DNA of 51,932 nt from DASRVA01 sp050732935 (GCA_050732935.1 JBOHRW010000007.1:1-51932), one strand, 5' to 3'; numbered from the stretch's first letter, positions 38,603 through 48,532 are shown. The notes: generated by a model not told the origin, from the sequence alone. Numbers and translations are program-made.

Positions 38603-41600
38603 GATTCTGACGGGGCCTCCCGACCAGACCGCGCGGGACCGGATCGTCGAGGCGCTCGACCGGAGCATGCTGGTCGAGGCGGGCGCAGGCTCGGGGAAGA
38701 CGACCTCGCTGGTGGATCGCGCGGTGGCGCTGGTCTCGACCGGCACGGCGCGTGTGGACGAGATCGCCGCCGTCACGTTCACCCGCAAGGCGGCCGCCGA
38801 ACTCCGGGAGAGGTTCCAGGAGGCGGTCGAGAGCGCGCTCTCGGACGAGCGCACGCCGGCCGGAGCGTGCGGACGCCTGGACGAGGCTCTGCGTGGCATC
38901 GACGGGGCCTTCATCGGCACCATTCACGCCTTCTGCGCGCGGCTCCTGCGCGAACGACCGATCGAAGCCGGGCTGGATCCAGGGTTCCGCGAGATGACGG
39001 GGCCCGATGAGATCGAGATGCGACGGGAATTCTGGCTCCGCGAGCTGGAGCGGATGCGGCGCGGGAACGATCCTCTCCTTCAGGAGCTGGAAGAGGTGGG
39101 GCTCCGATCCGAGGGTCTCTATCACTCCTTCGGCATCCTTGGCGACAACCCCGACGTGGAGTTCCCGCCCGGACACGGGGAGCGTCCGGACGCCGCCACG
39201 GTCGAGGCCATGCGAGCCGAGCTCGTGCGGCTCCTCGAGGAGGTTCGCCCATACCTGCCGCGAGAGGAGCCCGAAAAAGGCTGGGACCCTCTGCAGCAGC
39301 GGATCGTCAACGTGCGCTTCAGCCACGACGTCTTCCGGTGGGACGACGAGGCGGTCTTCTTCGAAGCGCTTGGGATCCTGATGGACGGCTCGAAGACGGC
39401 GTACCAGAGTCGGTGGGGCGGAGGCAAGGAGGGGAAGGAGGTCGCCCGCAGGTTTCAAGCGGCGTTCGAGGAGTACTGTGCCGATGACGGGCTCGCGCGG
39501 CGGGCCCTCGACCGCTGGTGGGCGTGGCGGTACGCGAGAGCGATCCGCTTCGGAACGAGCGTTGCGCACGCCTATCGGCGGGAGCGTCTCGAGACGGGTC
39601 GGCTGACGTTCCAGGACCTGCTGATGGAAGCCGCCCGGCTCCTCCGCGCGGATGCCGACGCCCGCAAGGACCTCGGACGTCGCTTCCGCTACCTGCTCGT
39701 GGACGAGTTCCAGGACACGGATCCGGTACAGGCGGAGGTGCTGTTCCTGCTTGCGGCGGAGAGCCCTTCGGAACGCGATTGGCGAGCGGCGACCCCGCGG
39801 ACAGGAGCGCTGTTCGTGGTCGGGGACCCGAAGCAATCCATCTATCGTTTCCGACGCGCCGACATCGCGGTCTACGAAGAGGTGCGCGAGCGCTTCGAGG
39901 AGCTCCAGCGCCAGGGCCTCGGCGAGATCGTCTCGCTCACCGCCAACTTCCGGTCCACCCGTCCTATCGAGAGGTTCGTGAACCGCCGGTTCGAGGACCT
40001 CTTTCCGGACCGGGCGAACCGGATGCAGGCGGCCTTCGCCCCGCTCCAGATCCACGACGACGACCCCGATCGGGGCGTCGTGACGTGGTACGAGATCGAC
40101 TGCGAGAAGGAGAACCAGCTGGCGGTCGCGGAGTCCGACGCGAAGCTGCTGGCTTCTTGGATCCGCGGGCGGATCGATCGGGGAGAGCGGCGACCCGGCG
40201 ACTTCCTCCTCCTGCCCTATCTCCGGCGGTTCCTCAGCGTCTACGCCCGGGCGCTCGAGGCGCGCGGCGTGCCGGTGCAGGTCACCGGAGGAGATCTCCT
40301 GATCGACGAGGAGATCCACGAGCTGCGCCTCGTGCTGGAGGCGCTGGTCGATCCCGACAACCCGATCCTGACCGCCGCCGCGCTGACGGGGCTCTTCTTC
40401 GGCCTCGATTACGAGCAGCTCGTCCAGCATCGGCTGGCAGGCGGTCGCTTCCGCTTCAACCGCGAGCCCCCGGATGCGTCGACTGAGGTCGGTCGCGGCC
40501 TGGGCAGGCTCCGCGAATGGTGGTTGCTCGCGCGTCGCTCGCCGGCGGACATCGCCGTGTCGACGATCGTCGACGAGGTCGGGCTCATGCCGTATGCGGC
40601 ATCGGGCGAGCTGGGAGGCGCCCGGGCGGGCTCGCTGGCATTCGTGGTCGACACGATCCGGGCTGTCGCCCTCGAAGGGCGCACGTCCCTCCGCGACGCC
40701 ATGAGCGCGCTGGACGCCGTGCTCGAGCTGGGCGAGGCGGAGGCTCCGCTCGAGCCCGGACGCAAGGACGTCGTCCGCATCATGAATCTCCACAAGGCGA
40801 AGGGGATGGAGGCGTCGGTCGTGATCCTGGCGCATCCGACCGGCAAGACGGATTGGGAGCCGCGCAAGCGGATCGATCGACAGGGTGACCGGGCCGAGGG
40901 GTGGCTGCAGATCGCCCGGCCGATCAATCGCTGGCAGTTCCGGGTCCTGGCCCAGCCCCTGGACTGGCGGGGGTACGCCGACAACGAGCGTAGCTTCGAA
41001 GATGCGGAAGCGGTAAGGCTACTCTACGTCGCCGCGACGCGGGCCCGTGAGGAGCTCGTCGTGGCCCGCTTCCGGCCCAAGGACGGGGAGTCCTGGTGGG
41101 CCCCCTTCTACGACCATCTCGAGGAGGAATGCCCCCGGCTCGAGATGACGATCGAGGCACCGGCGCCGCGACCGGAGGTCGCGGTCGAGCCGGCCGTCGT
41201 CCAGCGACGGATCGAAGCGGTCGTGGTAGATCGAGCCTCTCGTGCCTCGCCCTCGTATCGGGCCGCGCCGGTGTCCGAGCTCGCCAAGGGGGAGAGCCGG
41301 CACCTGACCGGGCGCGGAAGAGGCCGTGACTGGGGAAGCGCGGTCCATCAGGCGCTGGACGCCGTGGGCCGGGGTTGGTCGGGGGAGACGCTGGCCCGGG
41401 TCTGCCGCGCCGCTCTGCTCGAGAACGGGCGTCCGTCCGCCGCCGGCGAGCCTGTCGAGCTGGAGGAGCTCGTGGCGCTCGTCGAGGCGGTCGGCCGGTC
41501 GGATCTACTGTCGCGCGCGCGCGCGTCCGGGCAGGCCCTCCACGAGGTCCCCTTCGCCCGCCCGCGGCGGACCGGGTCGGATCGAGGCGACGAGGTCCCC

Positions 41601-41831
41601 CTCGAGATCGTCGAGGGCGTGATCGACCTCGCCTTTCGCGAGGAGAACGGCTGGGTGATCGCCGACTACAAGACCGACGAGCTGGCGGACCCCGGCGAGC
41701 TCGAGCGACGGCTGGCCGTCTACCGCGCGCAGGTCGATCTCTACGCCGATTGCTGGGAGGAGCTGACCGGAGAGCCGGTCAAGGAACGGATCCTCTATCT
41801 CACGGCGCAGGCCCGCAGCGAGACATGGTAG
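38589..41831 (+). CDS. addA: AddA-like UvrD helicase-nuclease
   Basis: This 1080-residue superfamily 1A helicase shows Walker A MLVEAGAGSGKTTSLVDRAV, motif Ia AAVTFTRKAAAELRERF, motif II LLVDEFQDTDPVQAEVL, motif III VVGDPKQSIYRFRRADIAVY, motif IV NFRST, motif V MNLHKAKGMEASVVILAHP and motif VI RLLYVAATRAREELVVARF. A C-terminal RecB-like nuclease has GSAVHQALDA, EGVIDLAFREENGWVIADYK and TDEL. The GTG at 38589 lies inside the end of addB. AddAB acts on blunt DNA ends until it meets a Chi-like site; such a site is not identifiable here. Two WYL regulators follow directly. Confidence 0.88.
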   Translation: MSKAEILTGPPDQTARDRIVEALDRSMLVEAGAGSGKTTSLVDRAVALVSTGTARVDEIAAVTFTRKAAAELRERFQEAVESALSDERTPAGACGRLDEALRGIDGAFIGTIHAFCARLLRERPIEAGLDPGFREMTGPDEIEMRREFWLRELERMRRGNDPLLQELEEVGLRSEGLYHSFGILGDNPDVEFPPGHGERPDAATVEAMRAELVRLLEEVRPYLPREEPEKGWDPLQQRIVNVRFSHDVFRWDDEAVFFEALGILMDGSKTAYQSRWGGGKEGKEVARRFQAAFEEYCADDGLARRALDRWWAWRYARAIRFGTSVAHAYRRERLETGRLTFQDLLMEAARLLRADADARKDLGRRFRYLLVDEFQDTDPVQAEVLFLLAAESPSERDWRAATPRTGALFVVGDPKQSIYRFRRADIAVYEEVRERFEELQRQGLGEIVSLTANFRSTRPIERFVNRRFEDLFPDRANRMQAAFAPLQIHDDDPDRGVVTWYEIDCEKENQLAVAESDAKLLASWIRGRIDRGERRPGDFLLLPYLRRFLSVYARALEARGVPVQVTGGDLLIDEEIHELRLVLEALVDPDNPILTAAALTGLFFGLDYEQLVQHRLAGGRFRFNREPPDASTEVGRGLGRLREWWLLARRSPADIAVSTIVDEVGLMPYAASGELGGARAGSLAFVVDTIRAVALEGRTSLRDAMSALDAVLELGEAEAPLEPGRKDVVRIMNLHKAKGMEASVVILAHPTGKTDWEPRKRIDRQGDRAEGWLQIARPINRWQFRVLAQPLDWRGYADNERSFEDAEAVRLLYVAATRAREELVVARFRPKDGESWWAPFYDHLEEECPRLEMTIEAPAPRPEVAVEPAVVQRRIEAVVVDRASRASPSYRAAPVSELAKGESRHLTGRGRGRDWGSAVHQALDAVGRGWSGETLARVCRAALLENGRPSAAGEPVELEELVALVEAVGRSDLLSRARASGQALHEVPFARPRRTGSDRGDEVPLEIVEGVIDLAFREENGWVIADYKTDELADPGELERRLAVYRAQVDLYADCWEELTGEPVKERILYLTAQARSETW

Positions 41832-41871
41832 GAGTCTCGACACTGTCGGACCAAGACCTTATCCTCCGGAC

Positions 41872-42972
41872 GTGACCGAAAGAATCACGAAACTCCAGCG
41901 CTGGCTCGACCTGATCGCCTTCCTGATCGGCCGGCGCTATCCCGTCACCGTCGACGAGATCATGGAGGACGTGCACGCGTACGGGCGAGGTGCCGGCGGC
42001 GGGATGACCACGGACGACAGCGTCCGCCGGATGTTCGAGCGCGACAAGAAGGAACTCCGCGTTCTTGGCATCCCGATCGAGACGGTGGAGTTCAGCGTGC
42101 GGGACGCCGAGCAGTCCTCCGGCTACCGGCTCGCTCGCCGCGATTTCTATCTGCCCTACCTCCGGATGATCGGCGGCGGACCCGCGGGGGCAGGGGCCGG
42201 AGCGCCGACGGGGATCGACGCGTTCGACATCCGCCCCGAGGAGGCGCGGGACGCCCGCGATGCGCTCTCCTTCGCGGTGGCGATGCCGTCGTTCCTCCTG
42301 CGCGACGAGGCGCGTTCGGCTCTTCGCAAGCTGGAGTTCGATCTGGGCCCCGGCCGGCCCGATGCGCTCCTCGCCGTCGACCGCCCCGAGGCGGCGGAGA
42401 TCCGCGATCGGCTGCGGGTCCTGAACGACGCGCTCCAGGCCCGCAAGCGGATCCGCTTCTGGTACCACGGCATCTACCGCAGCGAGCCGACCGACCGCGA
42501 CGTGTCGCCCTACGGGCTCCTGTTCCAGGGCGGGAACTGGTATCTGGTCGGGCACGATGCCCTGCGGGACGACCTGCGCGTTTTCCGCGTCGACCGAATG
42601 GATGAGCCAGAACCCAACCGCAAGGCCCCCGAGACCCCGGACTACGACGTGCCGGACGACTTCGACCTGGGTGCCTATCGCAACCGCGAGGCCTGGGAGC
42701 TGGGCGAGGGCGAGGAACCGGCTCTCGTGGCCAGGGTCCGGTTCGAGTTCCCCACATCCCTGTGGGCGGCGCGCAACGCCTACGGCGAGCCCGCCCGGGA
42801 GGCCGCGGACGGCTCGTCGGTGCGCGTCTTCCGGGTGCATCAGGTCAATCCGTTCCTGCGCTGGGTCCTTTCCCTGAGCGGCGAAGCCGAGATCCTCGGC
42901 CCCGAAACGCTTCGCCGCGCGTACGACGAGCTGGTCCAGCGGGTGGCGGCCCTGTACGCCGGGAACCCGTAG
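41872..42972 (+). CDS. WYL-domain transcriptional regulator (PafB/PafC-like), first of pair
   Basis: This 366-residue protein has an N-terminal winged helix (ITKLQRWLDLIAFLIGRRYP, SVRRMFERDKKELRVLGIPI) and a WYL domain (RKRIRFWYHGIYRSEPTDRD, VSPYGLLFQGGNWYLVGHDA, LRDDLRVFRVDRM). The WYL signature is replaced by NWYLVG, close to consensus. A C-terminal WCX extension follows. PafBC-type pairs activate DNA-damage genes on sensing nucleic acid. It begins 40 bases after addA at GTG 41872 and is followed by a second WYL gene one base beyond its stop. Confidence 0.85.
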   Translation: MTERITKLQRWLDLIAFLIGRRYPVTVDEIMEDVHAYGRGAGGGMTTDDSVRRMFERDKKELRVLGIPIETVEFSVRDAEQSSGYRLARRDFYLPYLRMIGGGPAGAGAGAPTGIDAFDIRPEEARDARDALSFAVAMPSFLLRDEARSALRKLEFDLGPGRPDALLAVDRPEAAEIRDRLRVLNDALQARKRIRFWYHGIYRSEPTDRDVSPYGLLFQGGNWYLVGHDALRDDLRVFRVDRMDEPEPNRKAPETPDYDVPDDFDLGAYRNREAWELGEGEEPALVARVRFEFPTSLWAARNAYGEPAREAADGSSVRVFRVHQVNPFLRWVLSLSGEAEILGPETLRRAYDELVQRVAALYAGNP

Positions 42973-42973
42973 G

Positions 42974-43933
42974 GTGACGGCCGAGCTCGCGTCCGATCAG
43001 CTCGAGCGGATCCTCTACCTGCTGCCACGGGCGGCGCGGCCCGACGGCGTCCCGATTGCCGAGCTGGCCGTTGAGCTCGGCGTCACCGAAGAGCGCATCC
43101 TCCGTGATATCGAGGAAGTGACCTCGAGGGCCTATTACCATCCCGCCGGCTGGGTCACCGATCTCGAGATCTCGGTCGATAGCGACCGGGTCAAGGTCTG
43201 GACGACGGGCGAGTTCAAGCACCCCGTGCGTCTCTCCCCGCGCGAAGCGCTGGCGCTGACCCTGGGCCTCAGGTTGCTGGGGGGTGCCGCGGGCACCGGG
43301 CGACGGGACGAGCTGCTCGACCTCGCATCTCGCCTCGACGCCGGTCTGGCGACCGCGCCCGCCGAGCCCATGGCGGCCGGTTTCGCGCTGGACGGCGGAG
43401 ATCCGCACGGTAACGGGAAGCTGGCGCTGGTGCGAGACGCGGCCGCCGAGCGATGCCGCTGCCGGATTCGCTACCTCAAGCCCGGCGAGCCGGAGCCGGA
43501 GACGCGTGTCGTGGCTCCCTACGCGCTCGTCTTCGCCACCGGCTGCTGGTACATCCTCGGCCACTCCGAGGAAGCGAAGGCGGTGCGCGCCTTCCGCCTG
43601 GACCGGGTTCTCGACGTCAATTCGACCGACGAGAGCTTCGAGGTCCCGGAGGGTTTCCAACCCGAGGACTACCTGGAGGAGGGCGCCGTCTTCCGCGCCG
43701 GCGAGGAGGTCCTGGCGGTGGTGCGCTACTCGCCGCTCATCGCCCGCTGGATCGCCGAGCGCACCGAGGTCGAAGAGCGGCCGGACGGCTCGGTCATCGT
43801 GCGCCACCGGGTGGCCGACCCGCGCTGGATCGTGCGTCACGTCCTCGCCTACGGTCCCGAGGCCGAGCTGCTCGAGCCGGACGAGCTGAGAGATCTGGTG
43901 CGCGAGACGGTCGAGGGGATGAGATCGCGATAG
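42974..43933 (+). CDS. WYL-domain transcriptional regulator (PafC-like), second of pair
   Basis: This 319-residue protein has an N-terminal helix-turn-helix (QLERILYLLPRAARPDGVPI, AELAVELGVTEERILRDIEE) and a WYL core (CRCRIRYLKPGEPEPETRVV, APYALVFATGCWYILGHSEE, AKAVRAFRLDRVLDV). A WCX C-terminus follows (ADPRWIVRHVLAYGPEAELL). GTG at 42974 is one base past the preceding stop, so the two are surely coexpressed. In actinobacteria PafB and PafC work as a heterodimer controlling LexA-independent damage genes, including the AdnAB helicase-nuclease; the position beside addAB suggests the same job here. Confidence 0.85.
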   Translation: MTAELASDQLERILYLLPRAARPDGVPIAELAVELGVTEERILRDIEEVTSRAYYHPAGWVTDLEISVDSDRVKVWTTGEFKHPVRLSPREALALTLGLRLLGGAAGTGRRDELLDLASRLDAGLATAPAEPMAAGFALDGGDPHGNGKLALVRDAAAERCRCRIRYLKPGEPEPETRVVAPYALVFATGCWYILGHSEEAKAVRAFRLDRVLDVNSTDESFEVPEGFQPEDYLEEGAVFRAGEEVLAVVRYSPLIARWIAERTEVEERPDGSVIVRHRVADPRWIVRHVLAYGPEAELLEPDELRDLVRETVEGMRSR

Positions 43934-43961
43934 CCCCCGGGCGGCCCGTCGCCGGACGGCC

Positions 43962-46900
43962 TTACAGATAGCCGCCCTTGCGCGCGAGCTCGGCCACCGT
44001 GGGGAAGGGCGCGCGGACGGCGGTCTCCTCGCCCGGATCGATTTTCTCGATGGCCTTCTCGAGCGCCGACCGGAGCGTCTCCGGCATCGGCTGGAGGTCG
44101 GGATCGAGAAGGCTTCGCGCGTGCCCGGCGGCCTCATCCAGACGACCCCGCGCCAGGGCGACCCCAAGCAGAGGCCAGATCGGCATCCAGAGGAAGAGCC
44201 GGTAGGGCCCGCCGATCCTCTCCCACAGCTCGACGGCGATCCGGCCCTCACGCTCGGCCTCATCCCAGCGCCCTTCGCGTCCCGCCGCCCAGGCGAGATG
44301 CGCATGGGTCGCCGCCAGGTACTCGGTCATTCCGCCGGCCTCGGAGACCTCGAGGGCGCGAAGTGCGTGACGTCGTGCCGCCTCCACGTCACCGCGCTTT
44401 CGATGGGTCAACGCGAGATAGGTGACGCATCGGGACTGGAGGGTGACATCACCGATCCGCTCGGCGAGGGCCAGCGCGGCCGAGAGCTCGCGCTCGGCGT
44501 CATCCTGCCGCCCGGCCCACATCAATGCGAAGCCGTAGACGAAGCGGGCGTGACTGATCTCGTGAAGGACGCCGGTCGTCTCGATCGTCTCCCAGGCGGC
44601 CTTGGCGTTGTCCACTGTCTCCGCGGATGCGACATAGCGCTCCCGCTGGAGGCCCGCCACCGCCATGATCCTGTACAGCAGCCCCCGCTGGAGGGACGAG
44701 CCGTGGGCGAGGAACTCGTCCCGGTAGCATTCGATCGCGCCCGCGATCTCGGCCTGCGCCGCCATGAAGTAATGGAGCATGAGCTTCCCCAGCACCGTGT
44801 CGAGCCGCTCGGAGAGCCATGCCCGTTCGGTGTCGGGAGGCGGGTCTCCGGCCAGCGCCGCCAGCGCCTCTTGGAACGCCGCCAGCGACTCCGGGAACCG
44901 GCGCTGGATCTGGAGGCTCGCGCCGGTCTTCCGTAGGATCCTCGCCCGGTCGACCGCGTTCGCGGGCCCGGCTTCCTCGAGCGCCGCCTGGAATCCCACG
45001 ATCGCCTCCTCGTGGCGCCCGGTCAGCTCGTACAGGTCGCCCAGCGTTTCCCGGACCCTACCGCGCTTCGCCCTCCGCCACGGCTCCCGCTCGGCCGGCA
45101 GGTCCAGCGCCCCCAGGCGCTCGAGCGCCCGCTCGTAGTAGCCGATGGCGGCCGCGTTCAGAAAGGCCCGGTGCGACTTGTCTCCCGCCAGCAACAGGTA
45201 TTGGAATGCCTTCTCCCCGACGTCGGTTTCGTCGTAGTGGCGGGCGAGCTGCTCGAAGTGCTCCTCGAGCCGGTCCGGATAGAGCGTCTCGATCGTCTCG
45301 GCCACCGTCCGGTGGAGGCCGACCCGCTGTCTGCGCAGGAGACTCCCGTAAACCGTGTCGCGTGTGAAGACGTGCTTGAAGGAGTACTCCTCCTCGGGAG
45401 CCACGCGATCCAGGTAGACGAGATCGTGCTCCTCAAGAGCGGCCAGGGCGTACTCCACGCCGATCCTGCCGCCGGTGGCCGCCGCGACGACGGCGGTGAG
45501 GAGAGGGCGCGCGAACAGCCGGCCGATGACCGCCGCCGTGTGAAGGACCTGACGCGGATCCTCGTCCAGGCGGTCCACCCGGCTCAGGATGATGCTCTGG
45601 ACGGTCATGGGGACATCGACGGCCTCGATCCCAGGCAGTATCCGCCACCCGCCGTTTCGGCGGACCAGATGCCCCCCGTCCACCAGCGCCCGGAGCATCT
45701 CCTCGAGGAACAGCGGGTTCCCCTGCGCCCTTTCGAGCAGGGACTCTCGCAGCCTGCCGGGAAACTCCGAGAGGCGGAAGAGAGATTCGAGCAGGCGATC
45801 GCTGTCCGTCTCGGTGAGCGGATGCAGGTGGATCGAGGCGAAGCGCCCCGGTGCCTGCCGGGCCCCGGTCGTCTCCATCTCTCGTGTCGGATGGCGGTGC
45901 TCCGGCCGGTACGCGCAGAGAAGAAGGAGCGGCGCCTGCTTCGTGGCGGACATGAGAAGACCGGTGAGATCGAGCGAGAGCGCGTCCGTCCAGTGGAGGT
46001 CGTCGAGGAAGAGGACGACCGGCTGGCGCGCCGTGAGCGCCACCAGGAAGTCACGGATCGCGAGGAACGTCTGATTCCGGATCTGCTCGGGAGTCGCGCC
46101 CGGAAAAAGACTCCGTGGATCCTCGGCGGGGGACAGCAGGTTCGTGAGCAGGGCCGTGAGATCCGACTCCCGGTCGGGGGACAGCTTACCGCTCGCGACG
46201 AGGTCGCGGACCGATGCCGCGACGCGATCGATGAGAGTATCTCCGGCCTCGTCGCCCCCGAAGAATGTGCGGAACAGGTCTACGAACGGTCCGTAGCTCG
46301 TGCCGGTCGTGGTCTCGAGGCAGCGCCCGTCCAGCCAGAGGATCGGGCTATCCGAGGCGGAGTCCGCGAGCCCGCGATCGACGTGCCGCTTGAGCTCGGC
46401 CACCACGCGCGACTTCCCGATGCCGGCTTCCCCGACGACCGCGACCACCCGGCCGCTGCCGGACCGGACGGCGCTCAGCGCCTCGAGCAGCCGGGCCAGG
46501 TCGTCGTCCCGACCGACGAGATCGGCCCGCAGGCCCTCGATCCCGCGCGCCTTCTCGAGGCGCGGAAGCGGCTTGAGCGCGAGATGCGCCACGATCGGCT
46601 GCGGGACCCCCTTGACCTGTACCGACAGGGGGCGGAACTCGAACGAGCGCCGGGCCTCACGGTACGTGCTTTCGCCGACCAGGACCTGCCCCGGCTCCGC
46701 CTGGGACTGCAGCCGGGACGCCAGGTTGATGACCGGCCCCAGTGCCGAGAATTCGGCGTGACGATCGGAGCCGATCCGGCCCAGGTAGACCTCGCCCGTG
46801 TTGATGCCCGATGTCGCGCGAAGCCCCCGCAGCTCGAGCTCGTCGCGGATCTCCAGCGCCGCCAGGATCGCTCGCAGGGGATCGTCTTCGTGGGCCTGTG

Positions 46901-47231
46901 GGGTGCCGAAGAAGGCGAGGACACCGTCGCCGAGATAGCGGTCGATGCGGCCCTCGTACCGGCCGACCGCCCGGGCCATGACGTCCAGCACCTCGTTCAC
47001 GCGCTCCGCGGCGGCTTCCGGATCGAGGCCGTGGGTCGCGGCGACTGATCCGCTCAGGTCCGCGAACAGCGCGGTGAGAAGCCGGGTCTCGCCGCCCGCG
47101 CCAATATCGGCGCGCGGCGAGGATGGCTCCTCCGGTGCCAGCTCCACCCCGCAGGTGGAGCAGAATCGAGCGCCGGACGGAGCCGGGGTGCGGCACCTCG
47201 GACAATCCATCGATCCCGGAATGTGCATCAT
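43962..47231 (-). CDS. Adenylate/guanylate cyclase domain protein with NTPase and TPR-like repeats
   Basis: This 1089-residue signalling protein has, in order: a zinc ribbon (MDCPRCRTPAPSGARFCSTC), a class III cyclase domain (LLTALFADLSGSVAATHG, then RYLGDGVLAFFG and ATSGINTGEVYLGRIG), and an AAA/STAND-type NTPase (VVAVVGEAGIGKSRVVAELK; VVLFLDDLHWTDALSLDLTG). About 450 residues of TPR-like helical repeats end the protein. ATG at 47231 is followed by another in-frame ATG at 47228; MDC at 47210 is also possible. Such proteins are soluble sensors in which the NTPase-TPR part would control nucleotide cyclisation or act as a scaffold. It diverges from the phosphatase remnant at 47276. Confidence 0.82.
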   Translation of the reverse strand: MMHIPGSMDCPRCRTPAPSGARFCSTCGVELAPEEPSSPRADIGAGGETRLLTALFADLSGSVAATHGLDPEAAAERVNEVLDVMARAVGRYEGRIDRYLGDGVLAFFGTPQAHEDDPLRAILAALEIRDELELRGLRATSGINTGEVYLGRIGSDRHAEFSALGPVINLASRLQSQAEPGQVLVGESTYREARRSFEFRPLSVQVKGVPQPIVAHLALKPLPRLEKARGIEGLRADLVGRDDDLARLLEALSAVRSGSGRVVAVVGEAGIGKSRVVAELKRHVDRGLADSASDSPILWLDGRCLETTTGTSYGPFVDLFRTFFGGDEAGDTLIDRVAASVRDLVASGKLSPDRESDLTALLTNLLSPAEDPRSLFPGATPEQIRNQTFLAIRDFLVALTARQPVVLFLDDLHWTDALSLDLTGLLMSATKQAPLLLLCAYRPEHRHPTREMETTGARQAPGRFASIHLHPLTETDSDRLLESLFRLSEFPGRLRESLLERAQGNPLFLEEMLRALVDGGHLVRRNGGWRILPGIEAVDVPMTVQSIILSRVDRLDEDPRQVLHTAAVIGRLFARPLLTAVVAAATGGRIGVEYALAALEEHDLVYLDRVAPEEEYSFKHVFTRDTVYGSLLRRQRVGLHRTVAETIETLYPDRLEEHFEQLARHYDETDVGEKAFQYLLLAGDKSHRAFLNAAAIGYYERALERLGALDLPAEREPWRRAKRGRVRETLGDLYELTGRHEEAIVGFQAALEEAGPANAVDRARILRKTGASLQIQRRFPESLAAFQEALAALAGDPPPDTERAWLSERLDTVLGKLMLHYFMAAQAEIAGAIECYRDEFLAHGSSLQRGLLYRIMAVAGLQRERYVASAETVDNAKAAWETIETTGVLHEISHARFVYGFALMWAGRQDDAERELSAALALAERIGDVTLQSRCVTYLALTHRKRGDVEAARRHALRALEVSEAGGMTEYLAATHAHLAWAAGREGRWDEAEREGRIAVELWERIGGPYRLFLWMPIWPLLGVALARGRLDEAAGHARSLLDPDLQPMPETLRSALEKAIEKIDPGEETAVRAPFPTVAELARKGGYL

Positions 47232-47275
47232 GGAGAAGGGGACGGGAACCCGTCGTTGTCGTATGCCCGACCGCC

Positions 47276-47452
47276 ATGACCGATGAGCATCCTCCGAAGG
47301 GGATCCTCTTCCTCGGCGTCGCGAACTCGGCGCGCAGCCAGATGGCCGAAGGCCTGGCGCGGCTGTCTGGCCCGCTGCCGCCGGCGGCCGTCTACAGCGC
47401 CGGGTCGGAGCCGGCATCGGTGAACCTCCTCGCCGTCCGCGTGCGGCTCGAA
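47276..47452 (+). pseudogene. Low-molecular-weight phosphatase / ArsC-like N-terminal remnant
   Basis: The frame ILFLGVANSARSQMAEGLAR then VYSAGSEPASVNLLAVRV matches the first third of ArsC/low-molecular-weight tyrosine-phosphatase proteins, whose loop reads CVANSARSQ. Here the catalytic Cys is Gly. Homology ends near 47452; the rest of the enzyme is missing and the frame runs into the next gene. It cannot be active. Confidence 0.65.
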
Positions 47453-47525
47453 ACCTGCGTGAAACTCCCCATGGCACCCGATGACGCTGTGCTGTTCGAA
47501 CAGTTTCGCACACATCAGGACAAAG

Positions 47526-48386
47526 ATGAGCGCTTACCGCACTCCCGAAACCGAGAGCAGTCCGGTCGCATTCTGCCGGTCGCTCTTCCGAGTCTTTCTG
47601 CTGGTCGCCCTGGCGGTGGCTTTCTTTCAGCGTCTTGCTGATGCGCAGACGGCCGATCCCGTACGGAATCCCCCCCTACCGGATCCGGTCCCGCTCGAGG
47701 TCGGTAGCACGTGGACCTACGAGGGCCAGGTGTGGTGGATTCCGCGGAGCCTCGGCCGGATCTACCGGGAACAGGTGACCTGGATGAGCGAGGTCACGGA
47801 AGTCCTGCACCGCGGCCCCTGGACCGCGGCCATGCTCGAAGGCCACCCCTACGATCTCCTCTGGTACGAACACGGTCGCGAGCGTGGCATCTACGTGCTT
47901 CTGGTGCGCGACCGCAAGAAGGCCGGCCCGCGCGTATTCCTGACCGGCGGCCAGCGCGCATGGGATGTGTGGCGGCGCCTTCAGGACCGCGAGGACTCGC
48001 TGGAGGGGCTGACCCTACCCGCGGAGCTAGTCCTCGATCTGCCGCTCCACGGAGGAAAGCGGTTCTGCCCCGAGCGTGACCCGGTCCCGGCAGCGGCCGA
48101 GAAGCGGACACAGCCCGCGGACGACCCCGCCCCGGTATGCTGGTCGGTGACGGATGACGGTCCGGCCGACCTCCGCGCCATTGGTGGCACCGAGGACATG
48201 GCCGCCGCCGATCTCTTCAGGGTGAGCGCGCGGACCCCGGTCGAGCACGCCGTGTGGACGTTCGTGCCCGGGCTCGGCTTCACCTCATTCGCCTATGGCT
48301 ACGGCGGCGAGGTCTCGGCGGTCGAGTTGGAGCTCGTCGACTACCACGCGCCGTCGATGATCGGGGACACCGCGCTCGAGCACTGA
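47526..48386 (+). CDS. Secreted protein of unknown function
   Basis: This 286-residue protein has a signal peptide (LFRVFLLVALAVAFFQRLAD then AQ) followed by beta-rich sequence: VPLEVGSTWTYEGQVWWIPR, WTAAMLEGHPYDLLWYEHGR, ERGIYVLLVRDR, CWSVTDDGPADLRAI and HAVWTFVPGLGFTSFAYGYG. The GSTWTYEG start and closing VPGLGFTSFAYGYGG resemble exported single-domain proteins seen in several soil phyla, but I cannot name a family. ATG at 47526 has AGGA upstream. Two cysteines in the mature part might pair. Confidence 0.6.
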   Translation: MSAYRTPETESSPVAFCRSLFRVFLLVALAVAFFQRLADAQTADPVRNPPLPDPVPLEVGSTWTYEGQVWWIPRSLGRIYREQVTWMSEVTEVLHRGPWTAAMLEGHPYDLLWYEHGRERGIYVLLVRDRKKAGPRVFLTGGQRAWDVWRRLQDREDSLEGLTLPAELVLDLPLHGGKRFCPERDPVPAAAEKRTQPADDPAPVCWSVTDDGPADLRAIGGTEDMAAADLFRVSARTPVEHAVWTFVPGLGFTSFAYGYGGEVSAVELELVDYHAPSMIGDTALEH

Positions 48387-48501
48387 GGGGGCGACCCGTT
48401 CCCTACGAACCGGCAGGCATCCGCGCGCACCGAAACCAGCCGCAGGTAGCAGCGGTACATCTGACCGCTCGAAATCCAATCGGCTTCCGGGAAATGAAAG
48501 C

Positions 48502-48532
48502 AAGGGCGGCCGTCCCTTCGACGGCCGCCCTT
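48502..48532. terminator. Strong bidirectional terminator hairpin
   Basis: aagggcggccgt (48502-48513) and acggccgccctt (48521-48532) form a perfect 12-bp stem with a 7-base loop, flanked by A and T bases on either side. It lies between convergent genes ending at 48386 and 48559. The stretch 48387-48501 before it holds nothing recognisable. Confidence 0.75.
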
